A DNA stretch of 64,000 nt, taken from positions 10,387,566 through 10,451,565 of the forward strand of contig CM077827.1 in the NCBI GenBank assembly GCA_039720395.1. Direction: 5' to 3'. This stretch comes from Liquidambar formosana (Eukaryota > Streptophyta > Magnoliopsida > Saxifragales > Altingiaceae). The position numbers and the translations under genes are program-made. Shown here piece by piece: positions 12,347 through 25,081 of the stretch. The first letter of the stretch is position 1; every line of letters begins with the position of its first letter. The notes below the pieces were generated by a model. That model did not search any database, was not told the DNA's origin, and was given only the letters and a program-made list of their open reading frames with translations.

Positions 12347-15300
12347 CATTACTAGAAAAACGCTGATAGATGACCGTTTTTAACGGTCATCTTTTAAAAA
12401 AAACAGTCATCTTTGTTTCGGGCAAAAAGGGTCATCTTTAGAGCCGTCATCTATTATCACTACAAAAGATGACTGTTTTTAAGAGTCATTATTGGCTTTT
12501 AAGATGACTGTTTTTATCTCAAAACAGTCATCTATTGGCTTTAAGATTACTTGATAAAAAAGGTCATCTATTGGTGTTAAGATGACTGTTAAAAAAGGTC
12601 ATCTATTAGTGTTAAGATGACTAGTTAAAAACAGTCATCTTATGAATGGATTTTTTTTTTTATATATATACAAAAGAATTTGTCATATACCTATTAGCAA
12701 CCTGTATAGCAAAGTGATAAAATTCTGACAAACTTTTTTCTCATAGTCCAAAGTTCCATTTTAGGCCTGAGTTTCAATTGGCCAAAAAATCCAAATGTCT
12801 TAGTAATGCGACAAAGACAAGAAGGATTTATGAAATGTAGGGAACACGAATACATAAAATCAAAACTGTTGGGGAAAATCTATTAGTTGAGGCATGCTAG
12901 AGCCAACTTGGCTCAATTGACCAATATAGTTATCCAAATATAGCTTAATGAATAATGACCTTACAACAGGATTAGGTTAATATTTAGTCGGTCTATCAAT
13001 AGAGTAAGGATTAAATGGTCACACAACTATTGGAAGCTTGGGAATTATTTCCAATAGGTTCAATATGCCACAATTAAGAAAAGTAGAAAGCTAAACAATT
13101 TTACCAGTTCATTAAAGAGACTAAAGAAGCAAAACTAAACAATATAATTAACCTCAGAAACAATGTGAAGTAAATCAAAAAAAAAAAAAAAAAATGAAGT
13201 AAATCAAACTTCAAATACTTCACCAAAATAATAGTAGCAATACAATTTGGGACAACTATCAGTGGAGATATTTCAAGAATACATCCTTAACAAACTAAAA
13301 TTCTAAAAACCATGGTTGGCAGTGAATTCTTGGTTACAAAAAATAAAAAATAAAAAATAAATAAAAATCTAAGTAGAGTGGAAATCTAGATGGATGGAGA
13401 TTGAGACTTCTAAATTGCTTCCCACACTAATTGCCCAAACTTCACACTTCCTCTCCTTGGATGTTATCACGCCACCTGTCTTCAACCACATTATACATGT
13501 CTTGCCTTATTATGCTGCATTTTTATACTGTTTCCTTATTAATTGATCACATCAATGGCTTTGACTGGTCAATTTCCTCCTATTTCACATTGAAAATTTG
13601 TACATTTTCTTCACTCTGCCATCAGGGTTCATCCAGGCTATTCATTTGGGCAGAATAATTTGGGGGCAAATAAAAACTTATTTAGATGGAAATATATGGC
13701 TAAAAAGGAATTGAGTATACTGAAGGCCAATATAAAAGATCATTCATATATTACAAAGTAAAGTAACAGTCCTATATTTTAGTAAAACATAATTTATTTA
13801 AAATTGTAGCAAATACGAAAACCTGTATAGCAAAGAATTTAAATCACACAGGGATTACTAGTAAAGTAATACTCACAGGAATGGCTAGTGGAATACAGAA
13901 AAAGAGAGCAATAATGGAAATGTAGGCATAAAGATTAGTACTGTCCATATCAGTCTACAAGAAAACCAAGCAATCATGATAGAGATTTTGACGCATTTAC
14001 AAAAAGAATAAAGAAAAAACCTGTCTTAAATCTGTTGCCATCTATATGGGATTTATTCAAGATGTAGAAATAATTTAAGAATAGAAGATAACCATGGCTT
14101 TCTTTGAATAGATACTCCTGTAAGTAAAGGAAATGTTTGAAATCATAGCACTAATGAAGCCCAACCAGTTGAATGACAGCTCAGTCAATGATGCCATCGA
14201 CACCCTTGCATTCAATTAGAAGTTGAATCATAGGCAAACAAGGCAACACTTGTAACAATTCAATTAAAATAAAAGAGCAAATAGTTTGTTTAATCTGCAT
14301 GATTCACAAAGTTCATCAATTTATACAAGAACTAAGAGAAGTCCCATTAAATAAGTTAAAAACAATGGTGAGCTAGATCACAATAACTCAATAGGTAAAT
14401 ATGGTTTCACTCCGAATTAAAATGCATTTTGAATTGCATAAAATAAAACAGCACAAACAGAGAGAGAAAAGCTTACCAAAACAACAGGAGCCAGAGATAG
14501 CTATAGAGTGAAGGGTATCGATTGGACTAGTATGAATTGAGAAGCAGTAGCATTGAAGAAGGGCTCAAGAGCTGACTAATCGGAAAAAGATTTTTACAAT
14601 CCATTCTTTACAATTCGTTGCCAAATAGCAGGACTAATCATCGACCTTATTTCTCAAGAATGAGATTTGACACATCAAAGAAGTTCCAAGCCCAGATCTT
14701 ACAAACCAATTCTACTTGTTGTCACTAAAATAACACATCAAAAACCACACGACCATCTTACAAGCCCCTAAATAGCTTAACCTCACTTCATTCCACCCAA
14801 AAACCACTTGATCAACCCAATTACAGCATCAAATGCAAAAATTAACCAATAACGAGCATTAACAATAGGATCTCAACTTCACTTATACAGTGTATCATAG
14901 CATTAAAAAACCCAATAACCATATGAAATAACCATCTGTAATATTCCCCTTCCCAAGATGTTAGTAGAAATCCAATCCAATCAAGAAGAGGTGTGTTATG
15001 GACGAAGTCAAGAAGAAATGGGCAATGAATTCCACCTATTTAAAACCACAACTGCTGAACATACCAATATATTGCTTAACCAACATTAAATTAAAATCAA
15101 AACCAAGAAACAAGCAAACAAATACTAAGAGCAACAATCACCACCACTAGCTAGCAACAGGTTGATCACTTAGCAATTTAGCTAAGTTAAGTTGGTATTT
15201 CTTCTCATAATTCATAAACCAAAACATAAAAGCACAAAATTCAATTGTTCTTCCCCTTTCCTACATTTTCATATATTTTAGAAATCCTAAAATATTAACC

Positions 15301-16651
15301 TCTCTAGTCATATAAGCAAATATTATATATCCTCTTAGAAAGAAAAATACACAACATACCCTAAGGAAAAAAAAAAAAAAAAACAGAGGACGCATAAAAC
15401 TCATAGAATGAAAACAACATATCCCAGGAGAAAAAAAAAATCACGAAATAAAAAAATATGCAATTACCCAGCTCCAATAACCAACACTTTGAATCCCCAA
15501 CTCAGCTCCAAAATCTCCAAGCCCGTTAAAACACCAAACTCGTTTAAATCGCAACACAACCCAGAAAAACCATCAAATTAGACCCAAAATAGACAAATAC
15601 ATGCAACACGAAACAAAAGCAATGCAATACAAGGACACACCCATTGAGGTTGAAGCAAAGCAAAAAAGGGCTATAATTTGGTGAGCTAAGGAATCGCACT
15701 AAATGAAGCATCTCAACAGAATTATTAATCAACTCCAGATACGTTACCTGGAAACAAAGCAAATCAACTCTCCAAACCAAAATTACACTACTAACAGCTC
15801 TCCTATTGACCTTACCTCCAAGACCTCTAGCAATGCAAGAGATGACATAAATTTCTTAGCAAACAAAATCACTATTGATTGTAGTCTAAATCAATCGTCT
15901 AAGAGACCATGAGTTGTCCAGCATATCAAATTAGCAAACAACCAGGTTTTGAGTCATTCGTAACTCGATCATAAAAATTACAAAAAAAAAATTTCCAAAA
16001 ATACAAACCCTAGATGAGAAACCCTACAATTGAAACCGAAATACCTAATACCTGAAACCCTACAACTGAAATCATAAAATAGAAATCATGCATACCAGAT
16101 AGAGACGAGTAGGAAGAGAAATTTCAATGAAAAATAAGAAAAGAAAAGAAAGCAACAAAATATTGAACTCACCGACTACGGAGACGGGGATGACTGATGA
16201 GTTGGTAGAAACGTGGAAGACGATGAGACAGCAGAGACAGGGGACGGCGATGAGAATACAGAAATGGGAGACGGCGGCAAGGCCGAGAGAAGTGCGTGAG
16301 GGTTTGGGAAGAAACCCCATGGGGAGAGGGATGTAGAGAGTAAGGGAGAGACCTTGCTTTAATTGCTTGTGTATTCTGAAGGATCGAGAAGCTCCAAATA
16401 ATTATTTGCATTTTTAATTTTTTTTAAAACCTACTAGATGTCTGTTCTTTTAAAACCAGTCATCTAATAAAACAATAATAATGACCTTTTTAAAAAACAG
16501 TCATCTTTATTCTCAAAGAGATTACCGGTTTTAAATTAATTCTAAATTTTAGTCATCTTTCTATACTAAAAATAATAAGATGACTCTTTTTACTAAAATA
16601 GTCATCTTTATTATTTTTAAAGCGTCATCTATCAACCTTTTTCTTGTAGTG
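12347..16651. mobile_element. CACTA (En/Spm-type) transposon, non-autonomous
   Basis: The right terminus read inward is cactacaagaaaaagg; the left is the diverged cattactagaaaaacg, and both continue with tgatagatgac. Subterminal regions (12360-12650 and 16430-16640) carry many copies of aagatgactg/cagtcatctt in both orientations, the usual CACTA binding repeats. Three-bp flanks are agt/agc. The sister LTR at about 22300 has an uninterrupted site (tttttgagtctacgc), confirming an insertion. About 4.3 kb long, with no transposase-like ORF. Confidence 0.8.
12660..16420. other. CACTA interior without recognisable gene
   Basis: AT-rich sequence with only short ORFs. A more GC-rich, GA-biased block at 16150-16360 could be a captured promoter or first-exon fragment read on the minus strand, but no protein family is recognisable. 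Poly-A stretches near 13180 and 15365. Confidence 0.4.
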
Positions 16652-17284
16652 AGCCTAGTCTTTTGCATTTAGTTTTTATGGTATTGAAGATCATATGTAT
16701 GAATTTTGGAGTGATTAGGAGTTAATTTCAATAGTTAATAAGAAATTTGGCAACTTAGAGGGCATAATCGTCTTTTAAGTTGTATACTTTCCATTTGATT
16801 TTGAAATGAGTCCCGAGTTGTTCCTTTGAGTTCATATGAACATACAAAGTCTATATATAGGTTCAATTTGATGAATTAATGGTTTAAAATCAATTCGACT
16901 CACAATGGTTCAAGTTGGCTAAAAGATCCTTTCTTGGTTCGCTCAAATTAACTCATGTGACCTACTCAATTTTCTTTCATTTAACTTTAATTGGGTTTTA
17001 TTTACTTCATAAACATGTTTAAAAACGTTGAATTTTGGTTTAGAAAGTATTTAGCTCAACCCTGTATGCAAACCCTAGCTTTGCGATAGTTGTGCACCGT
17101 GGTTAGCTGCCTTTGTAAAACCTAACCATGCACCCATGGTTAAGGATTTTTGTCCTAAAATGTCTAAAAATGTGTTCCTTTTCAAAGCACAGTCATTTTT
17201 GCTTTTATTTCGTCAAAATCAAACTTAATTTAATGCCCGAAGGACTTCTGGAAGGCAAAAGAGTCTAAATCAAGACGAACTGAT

Positions 17285-17375
17285 GGGGCTCCTCAGGTAA
17301 CCATCCAAGGCTGGATGGTTAATCGTCTGGCCCAGATGGTCAACCGTCCAGTCCTGGACAATTACCCAAGGACTT
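17285..17375 (+). repeat. Motif cluster in U3 of LTR 12276-19701
   Basis: Repeated and inverted variants of ccatccaaggctggatgg, cagatggtcaaccgtcc and cctggacaa, flanked by ggtaacc and ttaccc. It lies about 180 bp upstream of the TATA box. The sister LTR has a different motif set at the same place (22935-23025). Confidence 0.65.
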
Positions 17376-20300
17376 TGTCTTTAAGTAGGACTTTGCCTCT
17401 CCTTCCCTCTTTTGATGGGTTTCTCCGCCCTTGCAAGTTGTTTCCTTCTAAAATTGAGTAACTTTGAGTTGTTTAACCACTAAGAGAGTCTTTAATAGCC
17501 CTAGGATCATTACTTAATGAATTAATATTATCCATTGGTTTATTAGGTCAATCTCCTATATAAAAAACATGATATTCAATACATAGGGAGGCCACAAATA
17601 ATAGTGCACTTTATACTTAGAAAAAGAAGGAGCTACAAGATTGAGAGTTAAAGAATATCAAAGAGAGATTCTCTAACCCTAAGCAAGTAAGAGAAGAATT
17701 ATTTCAAAGGCAAGAGAAGTTCCACAAAAGATAAATAATCCTTTCAATTGTTGAAATTAGGGTTTCTTCTTCTTCTTCTCCTTCTTCTCTAATAGTTCTA
17801 ATGCATGTAGTAGCTCTGCATATTAAGTAAATCTAGTATTTTTGTGATGTTATATAATGATTTTAGGATGGTTCATGGTTTAATATGCTTGAAAATCCTT
17901 AGTTTACTAGGGTTTTGAAGGCATTATCCTTTTTATCCTTTCAAGTCATGTATGTTTCATATTGCCTATTTGTAATGATAATTGTCATGAGTTAATGCTT
18001 CAATTAGTTAATATATATGATATTCATGATAGTTTGAGCATGTTTTAGGATTGGTTCATGTGTTGTTATGCATAGTTGTGAAATTAGAGTTTCTGTTATC
18101 CTTATTTCATGCAAGTTTCATATAGCATATTTAGCTTAGCTTTCTAAATTGTTGCTCATTATGGTTGTTCTATATATGCTACATATAGTTGAATCATGTT
18201 AGGTTTACATTCATATAGTGGATTTTCTAGGGTTTTTAGGAGACATTACCCTTTTGTGAGGATAATTATCCTTTTTAGAGTGTAGGGTTTTGCATAAGGG
18301 TAATCGAGAATGTGTTTAAGCATGAAATCTCTTTTACTATGTTCTTAAGTATATATTTTACGTAGGATATGTTGATAGATCCTTCATACGAGGTGATTTC
18401 TACATAAAATTATCTTAGGATAATTTTGCTTAAGAAAGCTTGCCGTAAGGAGGCTTATTTTCATGTTTTATACAAAATATCATACTTTTGACCTGACTTT
18501 GATTTGTTTGCATGCTTAATGATATTATTTGATAATCTCATGATTATTTTAGAGTCCTTTGCATAATTTTTCCTAGTTTTCATGCATATAGACTAGGTTA
18601 TTGTATGTAGGAACATATTAGGGTTTGGTTCTTCTTTGATTTTTGTCTTTTGCATCATTATTGGGGTAATTTTAGGTCTTAATATATTCTGTCCAGATTT
18701 AATGACTATCTTTGTGGTGATAGTTTGAGCATATAAATGGCATATTATGAGTTGAGCAAGTGCAAATTATCCCATAGAAAGTGGGGTGATTATTGTTGGC
18801 TATTGCAAATAGAAAGTTTGCGCGCTAACATAGTGATTACCTTATAAAATAGGGCGCTTATTTTATAGGTTGCGAATAGTAAGCATGATGGGTGTAGAAA
18901 ATATCCCTCTCTCTCTCGCTCTCTTTTCTTTTCTCTTCTCTTCTCCCTCCTAAGGTTATTTTCTAATAAGGAGATATGATGAATTTTAGGGTTTTCTTTC
19001 ACCCCTTTTCAAAAAAAGCTTCTATCTTTCATTGAAATGTCATATTGAGAATCTTTTGTCTTTGGAAATCTTTATAGAAGGAAACTTAGGGTTTATCATA
19101 ATTCTCTAATTAGGTTATAATCCTATTCTATTCGAATTACGTGGACTTTGATCTATGTATTTCTATGCATGGTACGTAGGCGCTTTGAGGTTCAAGTCCG
19201 CCTTAGGATACTAAGTATCCTAGGTTTTCCTTTTTCTTTTATTCTTTTGTCCATTACATATGATTGTTAGTGGAGTAGGATAGATTCATGCTTTTCGTTA
19301 TCTATCTCTTATGATTGCTAGTCGAGTAGGATGAATTTATCCATCACATATAATTGCTAGTGGTGTAGGATGGATTTGTGATTGATTAGCATGCTGTATT
19401 TTATTTATTGATATTGATTTGCATGTGTTTAAGTCATTAAATTAGCCCAATAAAATTAAGAGACCAACTCGGGCAATGTGGGTGCCTATGGGCTTAGCCC
19501 AGAACCTTCCCATATAGTAACTTAGCCCTGAATCCGATTTTCTGGTTTTAAAGACTTTGACTTTTCTTTCAAAATGGAGTCATGAGGTTTTTGGGAATAA
19601 AACATTTTATAGTTTTCTTCTTTTCCTTAAAAAATGAGGTGGCGACTCCTTTGGTTTTTTTTTCACATGCCATCCCGTGGGCCGTTTTCCAGGGGTTCAC
19701 AATAATCTATCAAAATCATAGAAAAAAAGAGACACTAATGATGCTTCAAAACTAGTAAACTCAAGTGCATAAGAAAGAAGAAGACATACCTTGGATATAA
19801 TAATTCTTATGCTTGCAATAATTTATCAAAATCACATATTTATATTATGGAAATAAGATCATAAATCATGAAATATCATCACAAACAATTCATATGAACA
19901 TCCTAAGCATGCTTTCATCACAACATTCATCAATACAAGAGAAAACCCTAATAATAGAGTGATAGATACTTACCTGTTGCTGTAGCCTTTCCTTGCTTCT
20001 TCCTTAATTATAGAGCTCTCCTTTTGATGCTCTTAAGTCTCTTGAAGCACTCCCTCAAGTCTTTCAAAGCTCACAAATTCATAGCTCCCTCACTCTTTCT
20101 TGGTTTTAGAGGTAGGTAAAAGTGTTTTATGCTAATAGGAGAGTCTTAATTTATAGCTAACCTAACTCTAGGATCCAATGGCTAATATTAATTATCATAA
20201 AATCAATGAATGACTATAATTAATTCACTTGGGCCTTAAGTAACTCAAAATTACCTAACAAACAAAGATAGAAGCTCTTTGAAACAAGAAAAACAAAGTA

Positions 20301-22230
20301 GGAAGGTCAGATTGATCAAAATATGCAACACAAGTCGAATAGGAGGCGGAAACCTCGACCAACCGACCAGCCCAGCCGGTCACCCGAGAAAGTCCGTCTC
20401 CAGGTCATCTTTAGCTTCCTATTACGCGTTATCTTCCTTCAAACAGCCATAACTTACTCATTTTAACTCCGAATTAAGTGATTCAAAAGCCCAAACTTTC
20501 ATAATTTAATGAGGAATAAATCTAGAATATTCTTGAGCCTAAAAATCTCCAACCATGGTTAGGTGGCTGGTTTTTTAACAAAGGCGGTTAATCGAAAAGG
20601 GTCAATTAGCCATAGGTAAAAATTATAGTAAATCAATCCTTAAATTGACTCTACAAATAGACTATCTTTATTATTATAAACACAATGGAATAATCTGAGA
20701 TGAGTTTCGATGTCAATTGGAAAAGATACAAGTTAAAAGACAAAATTGGCCTTCAAATCGCAAAAGTTCTAATTAACTATCCAAACCTATCTAGAATTGA
20801 ACCAAATTACAAACACATATCCTAGATGCACCTAGGAACTAAATGCAAGTGATGGTATGAAAAAATGACACAAAAAGATGCATGCAATAATGAACTACTC
20901 ACATAAACTTAAAAGGGCAAAAATGTCCTTAAAGGTTTAGAGACTCCTAAACACATCCAAACTTAAACCAATTGTAACATGAACTCATAGGGGTGAAAAT
21001 ATGGGTGTCTACAGAGTCGATGAAGTTGTCGTCACAAGCCATCATTTTTCTGAGTGACACCTTGTTGCGTACTCATTGATTAGTGGTGCGTACGCACCTT
21101 ATTGCTGGACGCAACCACTTGGGTTGCTATACACCTCTCCTTTATTTGGTAAGAATTGTTTAGGTATTTCTTTTTCCCCAGGCCTACCCACACTTATGGA
21201 AAACCCTATATTTCGTTATGTTTAACTAGTAATTCAAGATGACTTCCACAAACCCCTAGCCTATCACTATATATTCACCACTTATGACCTAGGAAAAGGG
21301 GAGGAGCTGAGAAAGCCACTACTATTCCATTAGCACACCTAAAAAATCCTAAGGAGAGTTAGAGGCTGGAACTTTGGAGACGAAGAATGAGGCACGTTGC
21401 TAGCTTCAAGGCGCATAAACCTGACGGATAACGTAATCAATTTCTCCTTTTGAATTTATTCGTAGTTATTAAAGTTTCAATAGCATGAGTTGATTCTTAA
21501 TTAAGTTGTTTTGATATGAATGCATGCATAGAAATATATGTATCATTCTTATTAGTTGTGTGTGAGAATAAATAGCTTTTTATTCTTTAGAAGTTATTTT
21601 GATGCTATGGATATTTTAAACATGTAGGCTTTAATAGTTTATTTAATTCAATAGGGTTTATTTATCTATCTTACGTGCTTGGCCTAACGCGTTCTTACTG
21701 ATTAACAGTATGAGTGCATGTAAGTTTAGTATATAAATTATTTATCTATTTCCGTACTATTTGTCTGTTTTCTTTTATTTAAGGATGCATGATATGATTA
21801 TATTGATTTAGCCCTTGTGATTTAGTGTGAGTGTCGTTAGGGTTTGTACACACCTATTATTAGTGCATACGCACACCTTTTTAGGCAAATAGATCAAATA
21901 GCATTTTTCTGTTTATTTTTTATTACTGCCTTCTGTCCCTTGAATTCACGCTTTATGCCAATGACTTGCATACGCAACCACCGTCGGTGCGTACGCATTA
22001 TTCTAATGGCAAACAGATTGTTTGTTTATTAATATCTTGCTTGTTTAGTTTTGTATATTTTGTTTCTGATTTTGTTTTCTGATATCTTCTGTATATTCTT
22101 TTCTTCATTTTTCTTATTTATCTAGTCGTTATTTAAATCATCATTATTGCTGTGATATATTTTTTCGCATGATTAGAGTTGAATTCAATTAAATATCTAG
22201 TTAATTAAAGCCATTAATTATGTGTAGGGG

Positions 22231-25081
22231 TGTCACACCCCATTTTTGTCACCCTAGTTAGAGGTCATCATTTCATGTAGGTTTTTATTTTATTTTTGAG
22301 TCTACGCACTTGCATTAGGTTTTTAAGACATTAAGGATCATACATATGGATTTTGGTTCGATTTGGATAAGGTTTCAATAATCAATTAGAGATTTTGTGA
22401 CTTTAAGGGCATTATTGTCTTTTAGGTTGTATCTTTTCCATTTGACTTTGAAATGATCTCCAAGTTTTCAATAGGAGTTCATATTAATACAGAGGAGGTA
22501 TTTATAATTTCAATTTGATGAATTGATGGTTTAGAATTAATCCGGCTCATAATGGTTCAAGTTGGCTAAAAGACCCTCTTTTGGTTCACTCAAATTGGCT
22601 CATAATTTTCACTCAATTCTCCCTCATTATACTTTAATTAGTCTTAATTTCATTCTTGAAGTTGTTTAAAAGGTTGAATTTTGAATTGGAAAGCATTTGG
22701 TGCAACCTTGTGTGCATACCTAAGCTTTGCGACGGTGGTGCATAGCGGTTAGCCGCCTTTGTAAAACCTAACCATACACCCATGGTTAAGGATTTTTGCC
22801 GTAAAATGTCTTAAAAAGTGTTTCTTTTCAAATCACGGTCGTTTTAGCTTTCATTTCTTCAAAATCGAACTTCGTTTGACCCCTAAAACATTTTTGGAAA
22901 TCAAAAGGGTGCAAAAAGGGCAAAACATGACAGTGGCCCTCGAGTGACCATCCAAGCTTAAGCGGCTAGCCATCTGGGCTTAGGTGGCTAGCCGCCCAAC
23001 CCTGGGTGGTCACCCGAGGGGCTCCATCAATTTTTAGGGTTTTTTTTATTCCTTACCTTATTTGACGGATTTTTCCACCTCCTCAAGTCTTTCCATCTTA
23101 TTTTATGCTATATTTGAGTGCCTTGAGCCCCAAGAGAGTCTCTAATGACCCTTAGATCATTATTTAAGGTTTTAATCTTAGCCATTGATTTAGGAGAGCT
23201 GATTCCTATAAATACCTAGCTATGTTCAGCCTTAGGGGGACTACATATGCACTAAGGACCTAAACCCTAAGAGATGAAGAGAGTTTTCTGAGAAAGAGGT
23301 TTGTGTATGTGAAAGAGAAGGACAGGGGAGGAGTTTTCTAACCCTAACAAAGGAGGAGGAGGAGCTATCTTCAAGGTTCTACAAGAGGTAATGCAACTAA
23401 CCCTAAAAACTGGAAATTAATGTTTTTCTTTCTCATGTAAACTTTAGTCTATGTCTTTGCTATGATTATTGTCATGAGTTAGTGCTTTGGTTAGTTAATA
23501 TATATATGATATTCATGATAGTTTGAGCATGTTTTAGGGTTGGCTCATGAGTTATTATGCATAATTGTGAGATTAGGGTTTCCATTATCCTTATTTCATG
23601 CAAGTTTCATATAGCATGTTTAGCATAGCTTTTTGAGTTGTTGCTCATCATGGTTGTTCTATATATGTTACATATAGTTGAATCATGCTAGGTTTGCATT
23701 CATGTAGTTGATTTTCTAGGGTTTTAGAGAAGGTTATCCTTTCTAAGGATAATTATCCTTTTTATTCATGTTTAGGGTTTGTTTTGCATAAAGTTTTCTC
23801 TATTAGTTTATTTTTTGCATATTCTTAGTTGTCACATGATGTTTCCATGATAGTTTTAGAGTCTTTTGCATGTTTTTTTTTCTAGTTTCTTATGCATTTA
23901 TGCTAGGTCATTACATATAGGAGCATATAGGGTTTCATTGTTCCATGATTTTTGTCATTAACATGATTATTGGGATGATTTAGAGCCTTCATAGTTTCTG
24001 TCCAGATTTCTCTACTATTACTTTGGTATTTTTTAGCACGTGTAAGGGTGCTTGTGAGCATAGTAATTGCCCTATTGAAAAATAGGTTGGTTATTTGGCT
24101 TTTTTTTTTTTTTTTGGCTATTGCATGCAAATTGCAAGTGAGTTTGGTAGGTGAAAATCCCATAGAAAGTGGGGTGGATGTTTTAGGCAGGTTATTGTAA
24201 GTTTGGCAGGTGCAATTATCCTATAAAAAGTGGGGTGATTATTTTTGGCTATTGAAAAAAAAAATCTTACAAATAGGGTAATTACCTTATGAAATGGAGT
24301 GATTATTTGACAAGTTGAATATTGCGAATGGTAAGTGCGATGGGTATGGAAAATACATTTTTCTTTCCTTAAACTTTCTCTTCTCCCTCCTAGGATTATT
24401 TCCTAATAGAAGGATATGGTAGATTTTAAAGTTTCCTTTTATAAAAGATTCATTTTACTAAAAAGTTTCTATCTTTATTGAAATACCATATTTTCTAAAG
24501 ATACTTTTTTAGAATCATTTATCTTTGGAAACTGCCTATATATTATGGAAGGAAACTTAGGGTTTACCATAAGTCTTTATTAGGTTATAACCCTATTCTA
24601 AACGTACTACGTGGACTTTGATCTTTGTACAGTTCAATACAAGGTACGTAAGCGCTTTTTGATGTTCAAGTCTGCCCTACAGTACTAAGTATCCTAGGTT
24701 TCTTTCTTTCTCTTTCTTTCATTTCTTTTTTAATTTATTTGCTTATGTAGATGGATGGAATAATTATATGCATCTTGTGATGATAACTGTTGATTCTTGC
24801 ATGATTAGACTTTGATTTAGCCCAATTAAATTAAGAGACCGATTAGGGCGATATAGGTGCCTATAAGCTTTGCCTAAAACCTTCCTATATCATAACTTAG
24901 CCTCTGGATTCACCATCTTTGGTTTTCAAAAGACTTTTTGCCTTTCTATTTTTAAACATGGAGTCACGTGTTGTCTTTTTTGGAAATAAAAATGCTTTTA
25001 GGGTTTTCCTCTTTTCCTTAAAAAAATAAGGTGGCGACTCCTTTTTGAGATTTTCATGTGGGCCGCTTTCTCGGGTTCACA
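22231..25081 (+). mobile_element. Tat-like solo LTR, sister copy of 12276-19701
   Basis: It starts tgtcacacccc and ends gggttcaca, and interrupts the LTR 11032-25297 between 22230 and 25082. Flanks agggg/tgggc are weakly similar, so borders are certain only to a few bases. Motif cluster at 22935-23025 (gtggctagccg, gcggctagcc, inverted copies) and TATA-like tataaata at 23207. No coding sequence. Confidence 0.65.

Larger units (their letters stand above)
12276..19701 (+). mobile_element. Tat-like solo LTR carrying a CACTA insertion
   Basis: It starts tgtcacacccc and ends gggttcaca, with flanks acaat/ataat as a 5-bp duplication with one change. Without the CACTA element it is about 3.1 kb and is collinear with 22231-25081 from end to end. 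TATA-like tatataaaa is at 17557. A three-copy tandem repeat (attgctagtggagtaggat type) lies at 19265-19370. No PBS or coding sequence flanks it. Confidence 0.7.
11141..21013 (-). mobile_element. Reversed Tat-like solo LTR with perfect TSD gagtc
   Basis: The minus-strand LTR begins tgtagacaccc (21013) and ends ggttcaca (11141). Identical gagtc lies on both sides (11136-11140 and 21014-21018). The segment 12276-19701 is a later insertion; the LTR alone is about 2.4 kb. On the minus strand TATA-like tataaatt lies at 20155-20148, 180-250 bp after a cluster of gaccggctgggctggtc-like motifs (20335-20400). Near its end it keeps the ggatacttagtatc palindrome and a reversed gttgccacct motif shared with 12276-19701 and 22231-25081. 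Confidence 0.75.

Noticed and set aside
16072..16411. Overlapping ORFs on both strands in the CACTA interior
   Set aside because: They overlap in three frames in a GC-rich block with no recognisable protein; kept only as a possible captured fragment.
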